Source: CAZYTM01 sp964649725
GTDB lineage: Bacteria; Desulfobacterota; Desulfuromonadia; Geobacterales; Geobacteraceae
Assembly (NCBI GenBank): GCA_964649725.1
Contig: CAZYTM010000001.1
Location: 815,461 to 879,460 of the forward strand
Length of the DNA stretch: 64,000 bases
Direction of reading: 5' to 3'
Shown: piece after piece, positions 43,254-51,096 of the stretch
Position numbering within the stretch: the first letter of the stretch is position 1
Layout: the number at the start of each line of letters is the position of its first letter
Translations under genes and position numbers: made by a program
The notes under the pieces: model-generated
What the model was told of the DNA's origin: nothing
What the model saw: the letters and a program-made list of their open reading frames with translations, nothing else
The model's database searches: none

Positions 43254-43355
43254 AGAAAGTTTAAAAGTGGATAGATTCAATCCAGGGCTGATGCTTTTGC
43301 TGTCTGTAAACATGAGAGATATCAAGTGGTTGGCGGCTTTTGCCGGGCATTTTGC

Positions 43356-43384
43356 TTGACCTGGGGAGTTGAATATGCTATACA
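43356..43384 (+). promoter_or_regulatory. Sigma-70-type promoter of the RlpA-like gene
   Basis: TTGACC (43356-43361), a 17-base spacer and TATACA (43379-43384) predict a start near 43391, just before GGAGG (43401-43405). The first possible ATG (43369) lies within the promoter, which rules it out as the start if the promoter is right. Confidence 0.65.
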
Positions 43385-43410
43385 GACCCCTCGCCCACGA
43401 GGAGGTGTGT

Positions 43411-43881
43411 ATGGTAATAGTGAACCGGTGGGGAATGCTGATATTGGCGTTTTGCCTCTGTCAGCTCACCTTTGCGGGCCATAACCGTTCCCTGCAGGCT
43501 GAAGAGATCCCCCCTAAGAGTAACAACAAACCAGTCGTAACGGCCATGTCTGAAGATGAACCGGCAGGGATGGTAGGGATAGCCTCCTACTACGCCAGCC
43601 GTTATGCCGGTCGACGGACCACCTCAGGGGTCCGTTACCATCCTGACAAGATGACCGCTGCCCATCAGTCGCTGCCGCTCGGGAGCAAGGTCAGGGTGAT
43701 CAATCTGGCCAACGACAAAGAGGTGGTGGTGACAGTCAATGACCGCTGCCGCAAAAGGAAGAAGCCATTTATCGACCTCTCCAGGGCTGCAGCGAAAGAG
43801 CTCGGTTTTTTTGGCAAGGGGATAACCAGAGTCCGGATCATCCCGCTTAAGGATGACGAGGAAGAGGAAGAAGAGAGCTGA
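43411..43881 (+). CDS. RlpA-like double-psi beta-barrel protein
   Basis: RlpA-family proteins bind or cleave glycan strands of peptidoglycan at septa. The 156-residue product has a signal sequence (MVIVNRWGMLILAFCLCQLT) and a single DPBB domain (about 55-140) with GIASYYASRYAGRRTTSG, the conserved MTAAHQSLPLGSKVRV and VTVNDRCRKRKKPFIDLS. It ends in an acidic tail (DDEEEEEES). The SPOR domain found in many RlpA proteins is absent, making it a short form. The family position usually held by Gly before Arg is Cys-Arg here (NDRCRKRKKP). ATG 43411 has GGAGG and its own promoter. Confidence 0.85.
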   Translation: MVIVNRWGMLILAFCLCQLTFAGHNRSLQAEEIPPKSNNKPVVTAMSEDEPAGMVGIASYYASRYAGRRTTSGVRYHPDKMTAAHQSLPLGSKVRVINLANDKEVVVTVNDRCRKRKKPFIDLSRAAAKELGFFGKGITRVRIIPLKDDEEEEEES

Positions 43882-43906
43882 AGAGATATATTGTGGGGCG
43901 AAACAG

Positions 43907-43942
43907 GAAGAGGCCGGGGGGAATCCCGGCCTCTTCTTATTT
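43907..43942 (+). terminator. Intrinsic terminator between convergent genes
   Basis: A perfect 12-bp stem, GAAGAGGCCGGG (43907-43918) with CCCGGCCTCTTC (43925-43936), has a 6-base loop followed by TTATTTAT. It stops the RlpA-like transcript. The opposite strand lacks a T-run, so it serves the minus-strand TPR gene less well. Confidence 0.8.
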
Positions 43943-43974
43943 ATGCGGGTTATTTTAAATAGCAGCGATTCAGG

Positions 43975-45849
43975 TTACTGCGGGGCCTTCTTTGCAGCCG
44001 GTTTCTTCGCCACCCCCTTGGTGCTCTTCTTGGTGCTCTTCTTGCTCTTACCCTTTTTCCCCTTCCGCTTTGATCTCTTCGGTTCCGGAGAGAGTTCGTC
44101 GCGGATATTGCTCAATAGCACGGTGGTCTCTTCGAGGGCCGGGTCGGCCTGCTTTGCTGCTTCCAGTGCCTCCTTGGCCTCGTTGATCCGGCCGGTTTTC
44201 ATGTAAACCCGCCCCATGGCGTTCAGCGCCTTGGCGTGGTCGCTCTTCAAGGTGACCGCTTCTTTGTAGCGATTGAGCGCTTCATCGTAATTCTTCTTGA
44301 ATTCGTGAACCAGACCGAGTTTGTATTGATTGTTCGGGTCCTTGGGGTTGAGATCGACCGTCTCTTTGAGTAGTACGATCAGCTCATCGTAGTTTTTCTT
44401 TTTCACATAGATGGCGGTCAGGGAGTTACGGGCGTCGGTGTCGTCCTTCTTCAGCTTCAGTACTTCACGATACTCTGCTTCGGCTTCGTCGCTCATGTTG
44501 GCACGTTTATAGAGGATTGCCAACTCACGATGGGCATCGAGGTTCCCCGCATCCAGCTTGAGTGCGGCCTGGTATTCGGCAATGGCCTCTTTCTGCTGTT
44601 TGCTGGTCGCATAGACGCGGGCCAGTTTCAGGTGGAGCTGCGGGGTGTCGTTTTTCCCCTTGATGAGGGTCTGGTACTGCTCGATCGCCTGAGGGTAACT
44701 CCCCCGCAAGGTATAGATATCTGCCAGACGGCGGCGCGCATCGCTGTTCTCCGGGCTGAAGCCGAGGGTCTGGCGGTACTCCACCACCGCCTCATCGAGA
44801 TAACCTTTCTTCTCATAGAGGGTGCCTAGGGTGAAGTGTACCTCGCCGTTGGTCCCCTTGAGCCGGATAGCTTCCTTGCAGGCGGCAATGGCTTCATCTT
44901 CACGACCACCCCCTTTGAGAGCCTCCCCGAGTTTCTGGTATGCTTCTGCCCAGTCCGGCTTGTGCTGCAGGGCTGCCTGGAATTCCTTTGCCGCCTTGTC
45001 GAACTCTTTGGCCTTGAGGTAATCCTCACCCTTGCGGCTCAGTTCCAGATGCTCGCTCATGGTCGACCTGCCTGCCAGCAGGAACTCATAATCAGCGCTT
45101 TTGCGGTCCCCTTTCAGTTCGTACACCTCTGCCAGGAGGCGGTGGATCTCCTTATTGCTAGGATTCACAGTTTCGGCTTTTTTCAGCTCTGCCAGGGCCC
45201 GGTCAAACTGTTTCAGATTTATGAAGGTTGCTGCCAGCCCGAGGCGAGCCTGCTCGTTTGCAGGTTCTATGGTCAAGGCGCGGTTGTATTCATCGATAGC
45301 GCTATCGGTCATGCCGATATTCTGGTAAATCTCGGCCAGCCCCGAATGGAGCGTGGCATCGGCCGGAAAGGCCTTTATTGCTTCGCTGTAATGGTAAAGC
45401 GCCAGGGTGTTGAGTTTGCGGTCACTGAAAATCCTTGCCAGCCCTTTGTGGTAACGGGGGTCACTGCTGTATTTCATCGCCTTGGTAAGTTCGACCGCTG
45501 CTTCGTCAGACTTCCCCCGCTGCAGATAAATGAGGCCGAGATTACCGTTAGCTGCAGTAAAATTAGGATCGAGACGCAATGCTTCGAGATAAGAGGCTGC
45601 AGCGCCATCGAAGTTTTTCGTCCGTTCCATGGATATACCCTTGAGAAAGAATCCTGCAGCGCCTTCGGGGCAGAGGAGCTGCATCTGGGCTTCCAGCTCC
45701 GCGATTTCAATGGTGGTTTTTGCCTCGGCCAGCTTGTTGGCAAGCTGTTTCGCCTCCCCGCATTTGTCCCGCTTCCCGAATCCCCAGTCAAATCCGCAAA
45801 GAAGAGGTGCGACAGAGACCAGCAGGATGAAGATGGCAGTTTTTTTCAT
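43975..45849 (-). CDS. Exported protein with about 15 TPR repeats
   Basis: The 624-residue protein has an N-terminal export signal (MKKTAIFILLVSVAPLLCG) and, from about residue 63 to 575, some fifteen consecutive 34-residue TPR units with the usual W/L-G-A-P spacing (for example ANGNLGLIYLQRGKSDEAAV and KALNAMGRVYMKTGRINEAK). The tail of about 35 residues is extremely basic, rich in Lys, Ser and Ala. A TPR solenoid this long is normally a protein-binding scaffold. The cysteine near position 18 does not sit in a good lipobox (Leu-Leu-Cys). The cleavage site is therefore uncertain. Transcribed alone from a good promoter, divergent to hsp20. Confidence 0.85.
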   Translation of the reverse strand: MKKTAIFILLVSVAPLLCGFDWGFGKRDKCGEAKQLANKLAEAKTTIEIAELEAQMQLLCPEGAAGFFLKGISMERTKNFDGAAASYLEALRLDPNFTAANGNLGLIYLQRGKSDEAAVELTKAMKYSSDPRYHKGLARIFSDRKLNTLALYHYSEAIKAFPADATLHSGLAEIYQNIGMTDSAIDEYNRALTIEPANEQARLGLAATFINLKQFDRALAELKKAETVNPSNKEIHRLLAEVYELKGDRKSADYEFLLAGRSTMSEHLELSRKGEDYLKAKEFDKAAKEFQAALQHKPDWAEAYQKLGEALKGGGREDEAIAACKEAIRLKGTNGEVHFTLGTLYEKKGYLDEAVVEYRQTLGFSPENSDARRRLADIYTLRGSYPQAIEQYQTLIKGKNDTPQLHLKLARVYATSKQQKEAIAEYQAALKLDAGNLDAHRELAILYKRANMSDEAEAEYREVLKLKKDDTDARNSLTAIYVKKKNYDELIVLLKETVDLNPKDPNNQYKLGLVHEFKKNYDEALNRYKEAVTLKSDHAKALNAMGRVYMKTGRINEAKEALEAAKQADPALEETTVLLSNIRDELSPEPKRSKRKGKKGKSKKSTKKSTKGVAKKPAAKKAPQ

Positions 45850-45890
45850 CGGTTTCCCCGAAAGTAGAGATCATTGTCAAAAGAAAATGA

Positions 45891-45919
45891 AGTATACACG
45901 GCTGAAAGACAAAATTCAA
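45891..45919 (-). promoter_or_regulatory. Sigma-70-type promoter of the TPR gene
   Basis: On the minus strand TTGAAT (plus 45914-45919), a 17-base spacer and TATACT (plus 45891-45896) direct transcription into the TPR gene, with a leader of about 35 bases. Confidence 0.6.
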
Positions 45920-46020
45920 ATATTTAGCGTTTTGTGCCAGGTTAGAGGGCTTCAACGGTGCCAATAGTGCACAATGGTTGGAATTGGTGTCAGCATTGCC
46001 TTACTGGAAGCCGGATTGCC

Positions 46021-46049
46021 TTGACTTTCCCGGCAAAGATGGTTAAATC
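46021..46049 (+). promoter_or_regulatory. Possible promoter of hsp20-lon-thiL
   Basis: TTGACT (46021-46026), 17 bases and TAAATC (46044-46049) is the best match in the 273-base gap before hsp20. The -10 is weak. No CIRCE inverted repeat or clear sigma-32 CCCCAT element was seen. Confidence 0.3.
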
Positions 46050-46122
46050 ATCTAATATTAAAACTATGCCGCAGCATCCCTGTAAATTGCGTGTGAGCTT
46101 GCGGCTCTCCCTGAGGGGAATC

Positions 46123-46593
46123 ATGGCTGTTATTCCCAAGGACCCGTTGGACTGGCTGACGCTGTTCCGTCAACAGATTGACGAAATTTTTAATTACCTC
46201 TCTACTTTGCAAGGGAAAGATGAGCGTGGTGAACATGAATATTCACCATTTGTAGATATCTATGAAACTGCCGATAGGTTTATGGTGGAATACGAACTCC
46301 CCGGGTTTGAGCCAGAGGACCTGCGGGTCAGCATCTGCTGCAACATGCTGGTGGTGGAAGGGATCAAGAGGGATGCCGACCGCTGTCAGTCTGGGAACTA
46401 TATCTGTCTGGAGAGGCATTTCGGCAGATTTTGCCGGGCGGTGGAGATCCCACCTGCTGTTGATAGCAAGAGCGTAACTGCCCGCTACGAAAAGGGGGTG
46501 TTGCAGGTCTCACTCCCCTGGCTGCAGGACAAAGGGAGCATTATCAGGAATATACCGATTGCGCAAGGAGATTCAGATGGAAAACAGACCTGA
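46123..46593 (+). CDS. Small heat-shock protein (Hsp20/alpha-crystallin)
   Basis: Hsp20 proteins hold unfolding proteins in a refoldable state without ATP. The 156-residue product has a short helical N-terminus and an alpha-crystallin domain (about 45-140) with YSPFVDIYETADRFMVEYEL, the PGFEPEDLRVSI segment and the C-terminal YEKGVLQVSLPW strand containing the family G-V-L motif. The terminal I-x-I/V-type motif may be IIRNIPI. ATG 46123 has GAGGGGAA upstream. The frame is open 165 bases farther up but that region is low-complexity leader. It overlaps lon by 17 bases, so chaperone and protease are translated from one message. Confidence 0.9.
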   Translation: MAVIPKDPLDWLTLFRQQIDEIFNYLSTLQGKDERGEHEYSPFVDIYETADRFMVEYELPGFEPEDLRVSICCNMLVVEGIKRDADRCQSGNYICLERHFGRFCRAVEIPPAVDSKSVTARYEKGVLQVSLPWLQDKGSIIRNIPIAQGDSDGKQT

Positions 46594-49030
46594 GACCGAA
46601 GAGTTGAAAATACCAGAAGTTCTGCCCCTGTTGCCGGTACGGGACGTAGTGGTCTACCCCTATATGATTCTCCCTCTCTTTGTCGGCCGGGAGATATCCA
46701 TTGCTGCTGTTGACAATGCCTTGTCTCATGACCGGTTGATCTTCCTCGCCACCCAGAAGGATGTCAGTGATGAAGATCCCACTCCTGACTCCATTTATGA
46801 GGTTGGCACCGTGGCAATGATCATGCGGATGCTGAAGCTCCCCGACGGCCGGGTAAAGATCCTTGTGCAGGGTTTGACCAAGGGGAGAATAACAGCCTAT
46901 GAAGGGGAGAAGCCCTTTTATTCGGTGCGCATAGCACGCATTACCGAACCTGTCGAAGCAGAAAGTTCGCTGGAGACTGAAGCCCTGATGCGCACCGTCA
47001 AGGAGCAGCTGGCGAAGATAATCTCCCTGGGCAAGGTCATCTCTCCGGAGGTGATGGTGATCCTTGAGAATATGCAGGAGCCAGGTAGCCTCTCTGACCT
47101 GGTGGCGAGCAATATCGGTCTGAAGGTTGAGGAGGCCCAGCGCCTGCTGGAGATAATCGATCCGCTGGAGCGGTTGAAGAAGGTGAATGAACTCCTTAAC
47201 AAGGAGTATGAGCTGCTCAACATGCAGGCCAGAATCCAGTCTGCTGCCAAAGAGGAGATGGGAAAGAGCCAGCGGGAGTATTTTCTCCGCGAACAACTCC
47301 GCGCGATCCAGCAGGAGTTGGGGGAGACCGATGCCCGGGCCGAGGAGATCAATGAACTGCGCAAGGCGATAGAGAGCTCCAAAATGCCGCCGCAGGTGGA
47401 GAAGGAAGCGCTCAAGCAGCTGGGCCGACTGGAGCAGATGCATCCTGACGCTGCTGAATCAGGGATGTTGCGAACCTTTCTCGACTGGATGGTGGAACTC
47501 CCCTGGAGCAAGTCGACCAAGGATTCTCTGGAGATCAAGCGGGCCAAGGAGATTCTCGACGAGGACCATTACTATCTGGAGAAGATCAAAGAACGTATCC
47601 TCGAGTATCTGGCAGTGCGGAAACTGAAAAAGAAGATGAAGGGGCCGATACTCTGTTTCGTCGGCCCGCCGGGTGTCGGCAAAACCTCGCTGGGGAAATC
47701 GATAGCCAGGGCGATGGGGCGCAAGTTCGTCCGTATTTCGCTGGGTGGCGTCCGGGATGAGGCTGAGATCCGTGGACATCGCCGTACCTATGTCGGTGCG
47801 TTGCCCGGGCGGATACTCCAGGGGCTCAAGCAGGCCGGTTCCAACAATCCGGTCTTCATGCTCGACGAGCTGGACAAGATCGGTGCTGATTTCCGTGGCG
47901 ACCCTTCATCGGCATTGCTGGAGGTACTCGATCCGGAACAGAACCACACTTTTTCGGACCACTACATAAACCTCCCCTTCAACCTCTCCAATGTTATGTT
48001 CATTGCCACGGCCAACCAGATCGATCCGGTGCCGGGTCCATTGCAGGACCGCATGGAGGTGATCAATCTCTCCGGCTACATGGAAGAGGAGAAGCTGCAG
48101 ATCGCCAAGCGTTATCTGGTGCCGCGACAGATCAAGGAGAACGGCATCACCGAGAAGATACTGACCTTTTCTGATGAGGCGATCAAGACCATAATCGGCA
48201 AATATACCCGCGAGGCTGGTCTGCGCAACCTAGAACGGGAGATCGGCAGTATCTGTCGCAAGGTGGCCCGCAAGGTGGCGGAAGGGGAGAAGCGGCACTA
48301 TCCCATCAGTGCTTCTACTGTGGCCAAATATCTCGGTCCCCCCCGGTTTCTCCGCGAAGAGGAGATGGAGAAGAACGAAGTCGGCGTCGTCACCGGTCTG
48401 GCCTGGACTCCGGTAGGTGGTGAAGTACTTTACGTGGAAGCGACCATCATGCAGGGGAAGGGTGGGCTGACACTCACCGGCCAACTGGGGGATGTGATGA
48501 AAGAGTCGGTGCAGGCAGCTCTCTCTTATATCCGCTCCAGGGAGAAGGATTTCCGTCTGCCGGACGATTTTTTCCATAACATGGAGATACATATCCATGT
48601 GCCGGCGGGCGCTATCCCCAAAGATGGCCCATCGGCCGGAGTCACCATGGCCACAGCCCTGGTATCGGCGCTGACCAGAATACCGGTCCGCAAGGATGTT
48701 GCCATGACTGGCGAGATAACCCTGCGCGGCAAGGTCCTCCCTATCGGCGGGCTGAAGGAGAAGATGCTGGCGGCAATCCGGGCCGGAGTCACCACAATTA
48801 TCATCCCGGAACAGAACCGGAAGGATCTGGTGGAAATCCCCCGGCATATTCTGAAAAAGGTCGATATCGTCTCGGTCAAGACTATTGATGAAGTGCTCAA
48901 GGTGGCCCTGGAGAAGTATCCACCCCCCTCGCCGGGAAGGGATAAGCCGGCGACAGTAAAAGGGAAATCTACCCCTGCCCGCGTTTTGGTGACGTCGCGT
49001 AAAGGGGTGCTGGCCGGGGCCAAGGGGTGA
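46577..49030 (+). CDS. lon: ATP-dependent protease Lon
   Basis: Lon degrades damaged and selected regulatory proteins. The 817-residue protein has the normal length and order: the N-terminal substrate domain (LPLLPVRDVVVYPYMILPLF), a coiled coil, AAA+ with Walker A GPPGVGKTS, the FMLDELDKIG Walker B region and sensor motifs, and the C-terminal protease with catalytic Ser in PKDGPSAGVTMA and Lys in GLKEKMLAAIRAG. A Pro/Lys-rich tail of about 40 residues follows. ATG 46577 has AAGGAG six bases upstream, inside the end of hsp20. An in-frame TTG earlier lies before that site. The stop overlaps the thiL GTG start. Confidence 0.98.
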   Translation: MENRPETEELKIPEVLPLLPVRDVVVYPYMILPLFVGREISIAAVDNALSHDRLIFLATQKDVSDEDPTPDSIYEVGTVAMIMRMLKLPDGRVKILVQGLTKGRITAYEGEKPFYSVRIARITEPVEAESSLETEALMRTVKEQLAKIISLGKVISPEVMVILENMQEPGSLSDLVASNIGLKVEEAQRLLEIIDPLERLKKVNELLNKEYELLNMQARIQSAAKEEMGKSQREYFLREQLRAIQQELGETDARAEEINELRKAIESSKMPPQVEKEALKQLGRLEQMHPDAAESGMLRTFLDWMVELPWSKSTKDSLEIKRAKEILDEDHYYLEKIKERILEYLAVRKLKKKMKGPILCFVGPPGVGKTSLGKSIARAMGRKFVRISLGGVRDEAEIRGHRRTYVGALPGRILQGLKQAGSNNPVFMLDELDKIGADFRGDPSSALLEVLDPEQNHTFSDHYINLPFNLSNVMFIATANQIDPVPGPLQDRMEVINLSGYMEEEKLQIAKRYLVPRQIKENGITEKILTFSDEAIKTIIGKYTREAGLRNLEREIGSICRKVARKVAEGEKRHYPISASTVAKYLGPPRFLREEEMEKNEVGVVTGLAWTPVGGEVLYVEATIMQGKGGLTLTGQLGDVMKESVQAALSYIRSREKDFRLPDDFFHNMEIHIHVPAGAIPKDGPSAGVTMATALVSALTRIPVRKDVAMTGEITLRGKVLPIGGLKEKMLAAIRAGVTTIIIPEQNRKDLVEIPRHILKKVDIVSVKTIDEVLKVALEKYPPPSPGRDKPATVKGKSTPARVLVTSRKGVLAGAKG

Positions 49031-50019
49031 AACTGGGAGAACTGGGAGAGTTCGGCCTTATCGAGCGTATCGCTGCCCGGGTTGCCCCGCAAAGATCTGT
49101 AAAGAGAGGTATCGGTGACGATGCTGCGGTAATCGAGCCGACCGCAAAGAGACAGACTCTTCTCTCCACTGATATGCTGGTGGAGGGGGTTCATTTTGAC
49201 CTCTCTTACGGTGATCCGGTACTCCTTGGTCGCAAAGCCCTGGCCGTGAATATCTCCGATATCGCTGCAATGGGTGGGGAGTCGCGCCAGTTTCTGCTTG
49301 GTTTGGCGATCCCGCGGAGTATGCCGGTGGAAGTCATCGACGGTTTCCTGGACGGCCTCCTTGGCATGGCTGCCGAGCACGACTTGGCGCTGATCGGTGG
49401 CGATACCTGTGCGTCGCCAGGTGGATTGGTGATCTCTGTCACCATCATCGGTGAACAGCAGGGAGAACTGGTGGTGACCCGCTCTGGAGCGCTCCCCGGT
49501 GATCTGGTCTGCGTAACCGGGACGTTAGGTGATGCTGCATTGGGGTTAAAGCTGCTGCAACAGGGGGTTACCCAGGGGATGGCGGTCAAACGCCAACTCG
49601 ATCCTCGGCCGCGGGCCCGTGAGGGGGTGGCATTGGCTTCTGCCGGTCTTGCCAGCGCTATGATCGATCTGAGTGATGGATTACTGGCAGATTTAGGCCA
49701 CATTCTGGAGAAATCAAGGGTCGGGGGACGACTTGAACTCGATAAGCTCCCTGTTTCTGCTGAACTGCGCCAGGCGGTTGGTATTCATGCGATAGACCCT
49801 TATGAACTGGCACTGGCCGGAGGGGAAGATTATGAACTGCTCTTTACCGTTACGCCTGGCCGGCTTGCTGAGGCGACAGCAGCTCTGCAGGCATGCGATG
49901 CTGGATGCACAGTAATCGGGGTAATTGACGATAGCAAAGTTCTGAAAATATTTACAGCTGAGGGTAAAGAGTATCTGCCAAAGGATCGCGGATATGACCA
50001 TTTTACCCCGGCAGATTGA
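49027..50019 (+). CDS. thiL: Thiamine-monophosphate kinase
   Basis: ThiL phosphorylates thiamine monophosphate to the active cofactor thiamine diphosphate. The 330-residue protein has the family pattern: GEFGLIERIA at the start, GIGDDAAVI near 29-37, TDMLVEGVHFD, KALAVNISDIAAMGG, GGDTCASPGGLVISVT, the MIDLSDGLLADLGHI segment and AGGEDYELLFTV. The GTG start at 49027 overlaps the lon stop (GTGA). It is the last gene of the unit; the chemotaxis promoter overlaps its stop codon. Confidence 0.96.
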   Translation: MKLGELGEFGLIERIAARVAPQRSVKRGIGDDAAVIEPTAKRQTLLSTDMLVEGVHFDLSYGDPVLLGRKALAVNISDIAAMGGESRQFLLGLAIPRSMPVEVIDGFLDGLLGMAAEHDLALIGGDTCASPGGLVISVTIIGEQQGELVVTRSGALPGDLVCVTGTLGDAALGLKLLQQGVTQGMAVKRQLDPRPRAREGVALASAGLASAMIDLSDGLLADLGHILEKSRVGGRLELDKLPVSAELRQAVGIHAIDPYELALAGGEDYELLFTVTPGRLAEATAALQACDAGCTVIGVIDDSKVLKIFTAEGKEYLPKDRGYDHFTPAD

Positions 50020-50044
50020 CTTGTTGCGTGATATTTGCTATAAA
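50016..50044 (+). promoter_or_regulatory. Sigma-70-type promoter of the chemosensory operon
   Basis: TTGACT (50016-50021), exactly 17 bases and TATAAA (50039-50044) form one of the best promoters in the window. The -35 overlaps the thiL stop codon. The predicted start near 50051 leaves a leader of about 150 bases before cheR. Confidence 0.7.
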
Positions 50045-50056
50045 ATCAGCTGATTT
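50043..50056. promoter_or_regulatory. Palindrome over the che transcription start (operator-like)
   Basis: AAATCAGCTGATTT is a perfect 14-base palindrome that begins within the -10 element and covers the predicted start. A dimeric repressor bound here would block transcription. No regulator gene is adjacent. The palindrome is seen; its role is inference. Confidence 0.45.
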
Positions 50057-50084
50057 AACCCCGTTGATGCCAGGAAGGGGTTGC

Positions 50085-50210
50085 ATGACCCATCAGAAAA
50101 CTATCCTAAACTGTCAGGAGCTGGCTGTCCCACCGGGGGGCCTGTATAGCAGCGCCTCTAAGCTGCTGGATGGTAACCTCTCCGGAGAACTGCAGCGCCA
50201 TGGGGAATGA
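50085..50210 (+). CDS. Possible 41-residue leader peptide upstream of cheR
   Basis: ATG 50085 has AGGAAGGGG four bases upstream, the best ribosome site in the leader. The frame runs 41 codons to TGA at 50208-50210, eight bases past the cheR ATG (50200). The peptide has no signal or recognisable domain. AACCCC (50057-50062) could pair with GGGGTT (50077-50082) and hide that ribosome site. Because cheR itself has only a distant GGAG, translation of this frame may feed cheR by coupling. Codon content alone cannot prove expression. Confidence 0.4.
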   Translation: MTHQKTILNCQELAVPPGGLYSSASKLLDGNLSGELQRHGE

Positions 50211-51060
50211 CTCTTCAGCTATTGCAACCCTGCCGCGCGGTACTCCTGATATTGCCGACGCTACCTTTCAAAAGATTGCTTCTTTTCTCAAGGGGAGTCG
50301 TGGGATCAGCATCGGCTGTTACAAGGACAAGTGCATCAAACGGCGGATTGCCATAAGGATACGGGCGACCCATTGTATTTCTGCCGAGGAATATTATGAA
50401 CTGGTGGAGCATGATGTTACGGAGCTAGAACGGCTGGTCAAGGTCCTGACGATCCATGTCAGCCAGTTTTTCCGTAACGCCCCTACCTTTGCCAAGCTGC
50501 AAGATGAGATATTCCCCTATCTGTTTCGCCAGAGGTGTATGGCCCGGGCAAATGGATTGCGGATCTGGAGCGTAGGCTGTGCAAGCGGCGAAGAGCCGTA
50601 TAGTATCGCCCTGTTGCTGAAAGAATACTTTGCTGCTGAACTGGAGAGTGTCGGCGCTGCCATCCTGGCGTCTGACATCGATGCCGGGATTCTTGCCCTG
50701 GCAAAGCTGGGGCTGTTTGCAGAAGACCGGATCCAGGATGTCCCGGATAAGATCATGAGACGATGGTTCAGTAATAACAGCGGCAAATTTCAATTGGCGC
50801 AGGAGATCATCTCCATGGTTACATTCAGACAGAGCGACATATTTGATGTTTCTTCCTACGAAGAACAGGATCTGATCCTCTGTCGCAATGTACTGATATA
50901 TTTCGAGCGGAATCAGCAGGAGATTATATTGAACAGTTTTGCCGATGCATTGCATGGTGGCGGGGTGCTGGTGCTTGGCAAGTCTGAGACGCTGGTCGGG
51001 GATACGCGCCGCCGATTTCAGACAATATGCCCGGTGGAACGGATCTATCGCGTTGCCTAG
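50200..51060 (+). CDS. cheR: Chemotaxis protein methyltransferase CheR
   Basis: CheR methylates glutamates on chemoreceptors using S-adenosylmethionine. The 286-residue protein has the small N-terminal helical domain and then the methyltransferase domain with the SAM motif SVGCASGEEPYSIALLL, DIDAGILALAKLGLF, LILCRNVLIYFERNQQ and GGGVLVLGKSETL. No TPR or pentapeptide docking is present. ATG 50200 is chosen; the upstream in-frame ATG (50170) has no ribosome site. First recognised gene of the che operon. Confidence 0.93.
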   Translation: MGNDSSAIATLPRGTPDIADATFQKIASFLKGSRGISIGCYKDKCIKRRIAIRIRATHCISAEEYYELVEHDVTELERLVKVLTIHVSQFFRNAPTFAKLQDEIFPYLFRQRCMARANGLRIWSVGCASGEEPYSIALLLKEYFAAELESVGAAILASDIDAGILALAKLGLFAEDRIQDVPDKIMRRWFSNNSGKFQLAQEIISMVTFRQSDIFDVSSYEEQDLILCRNVLIYFERNQQEIILNSFADALHGGGVLVLGKSETLVGDTRRRFQTICPVERIYRVA

Positions 51061-51096
51061 AGAACTGTAATCATTATCTGGAAAAGGAGTTACCAA

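Noticed and set aside
45850..46122. CIRCE or sigma-32 heat-shock element before hsp20
   Set aside because: No TTAGCACTC-type inverted repeat and no CCCCAT-type -10 was found; only a weak sigma-70-like match is present.
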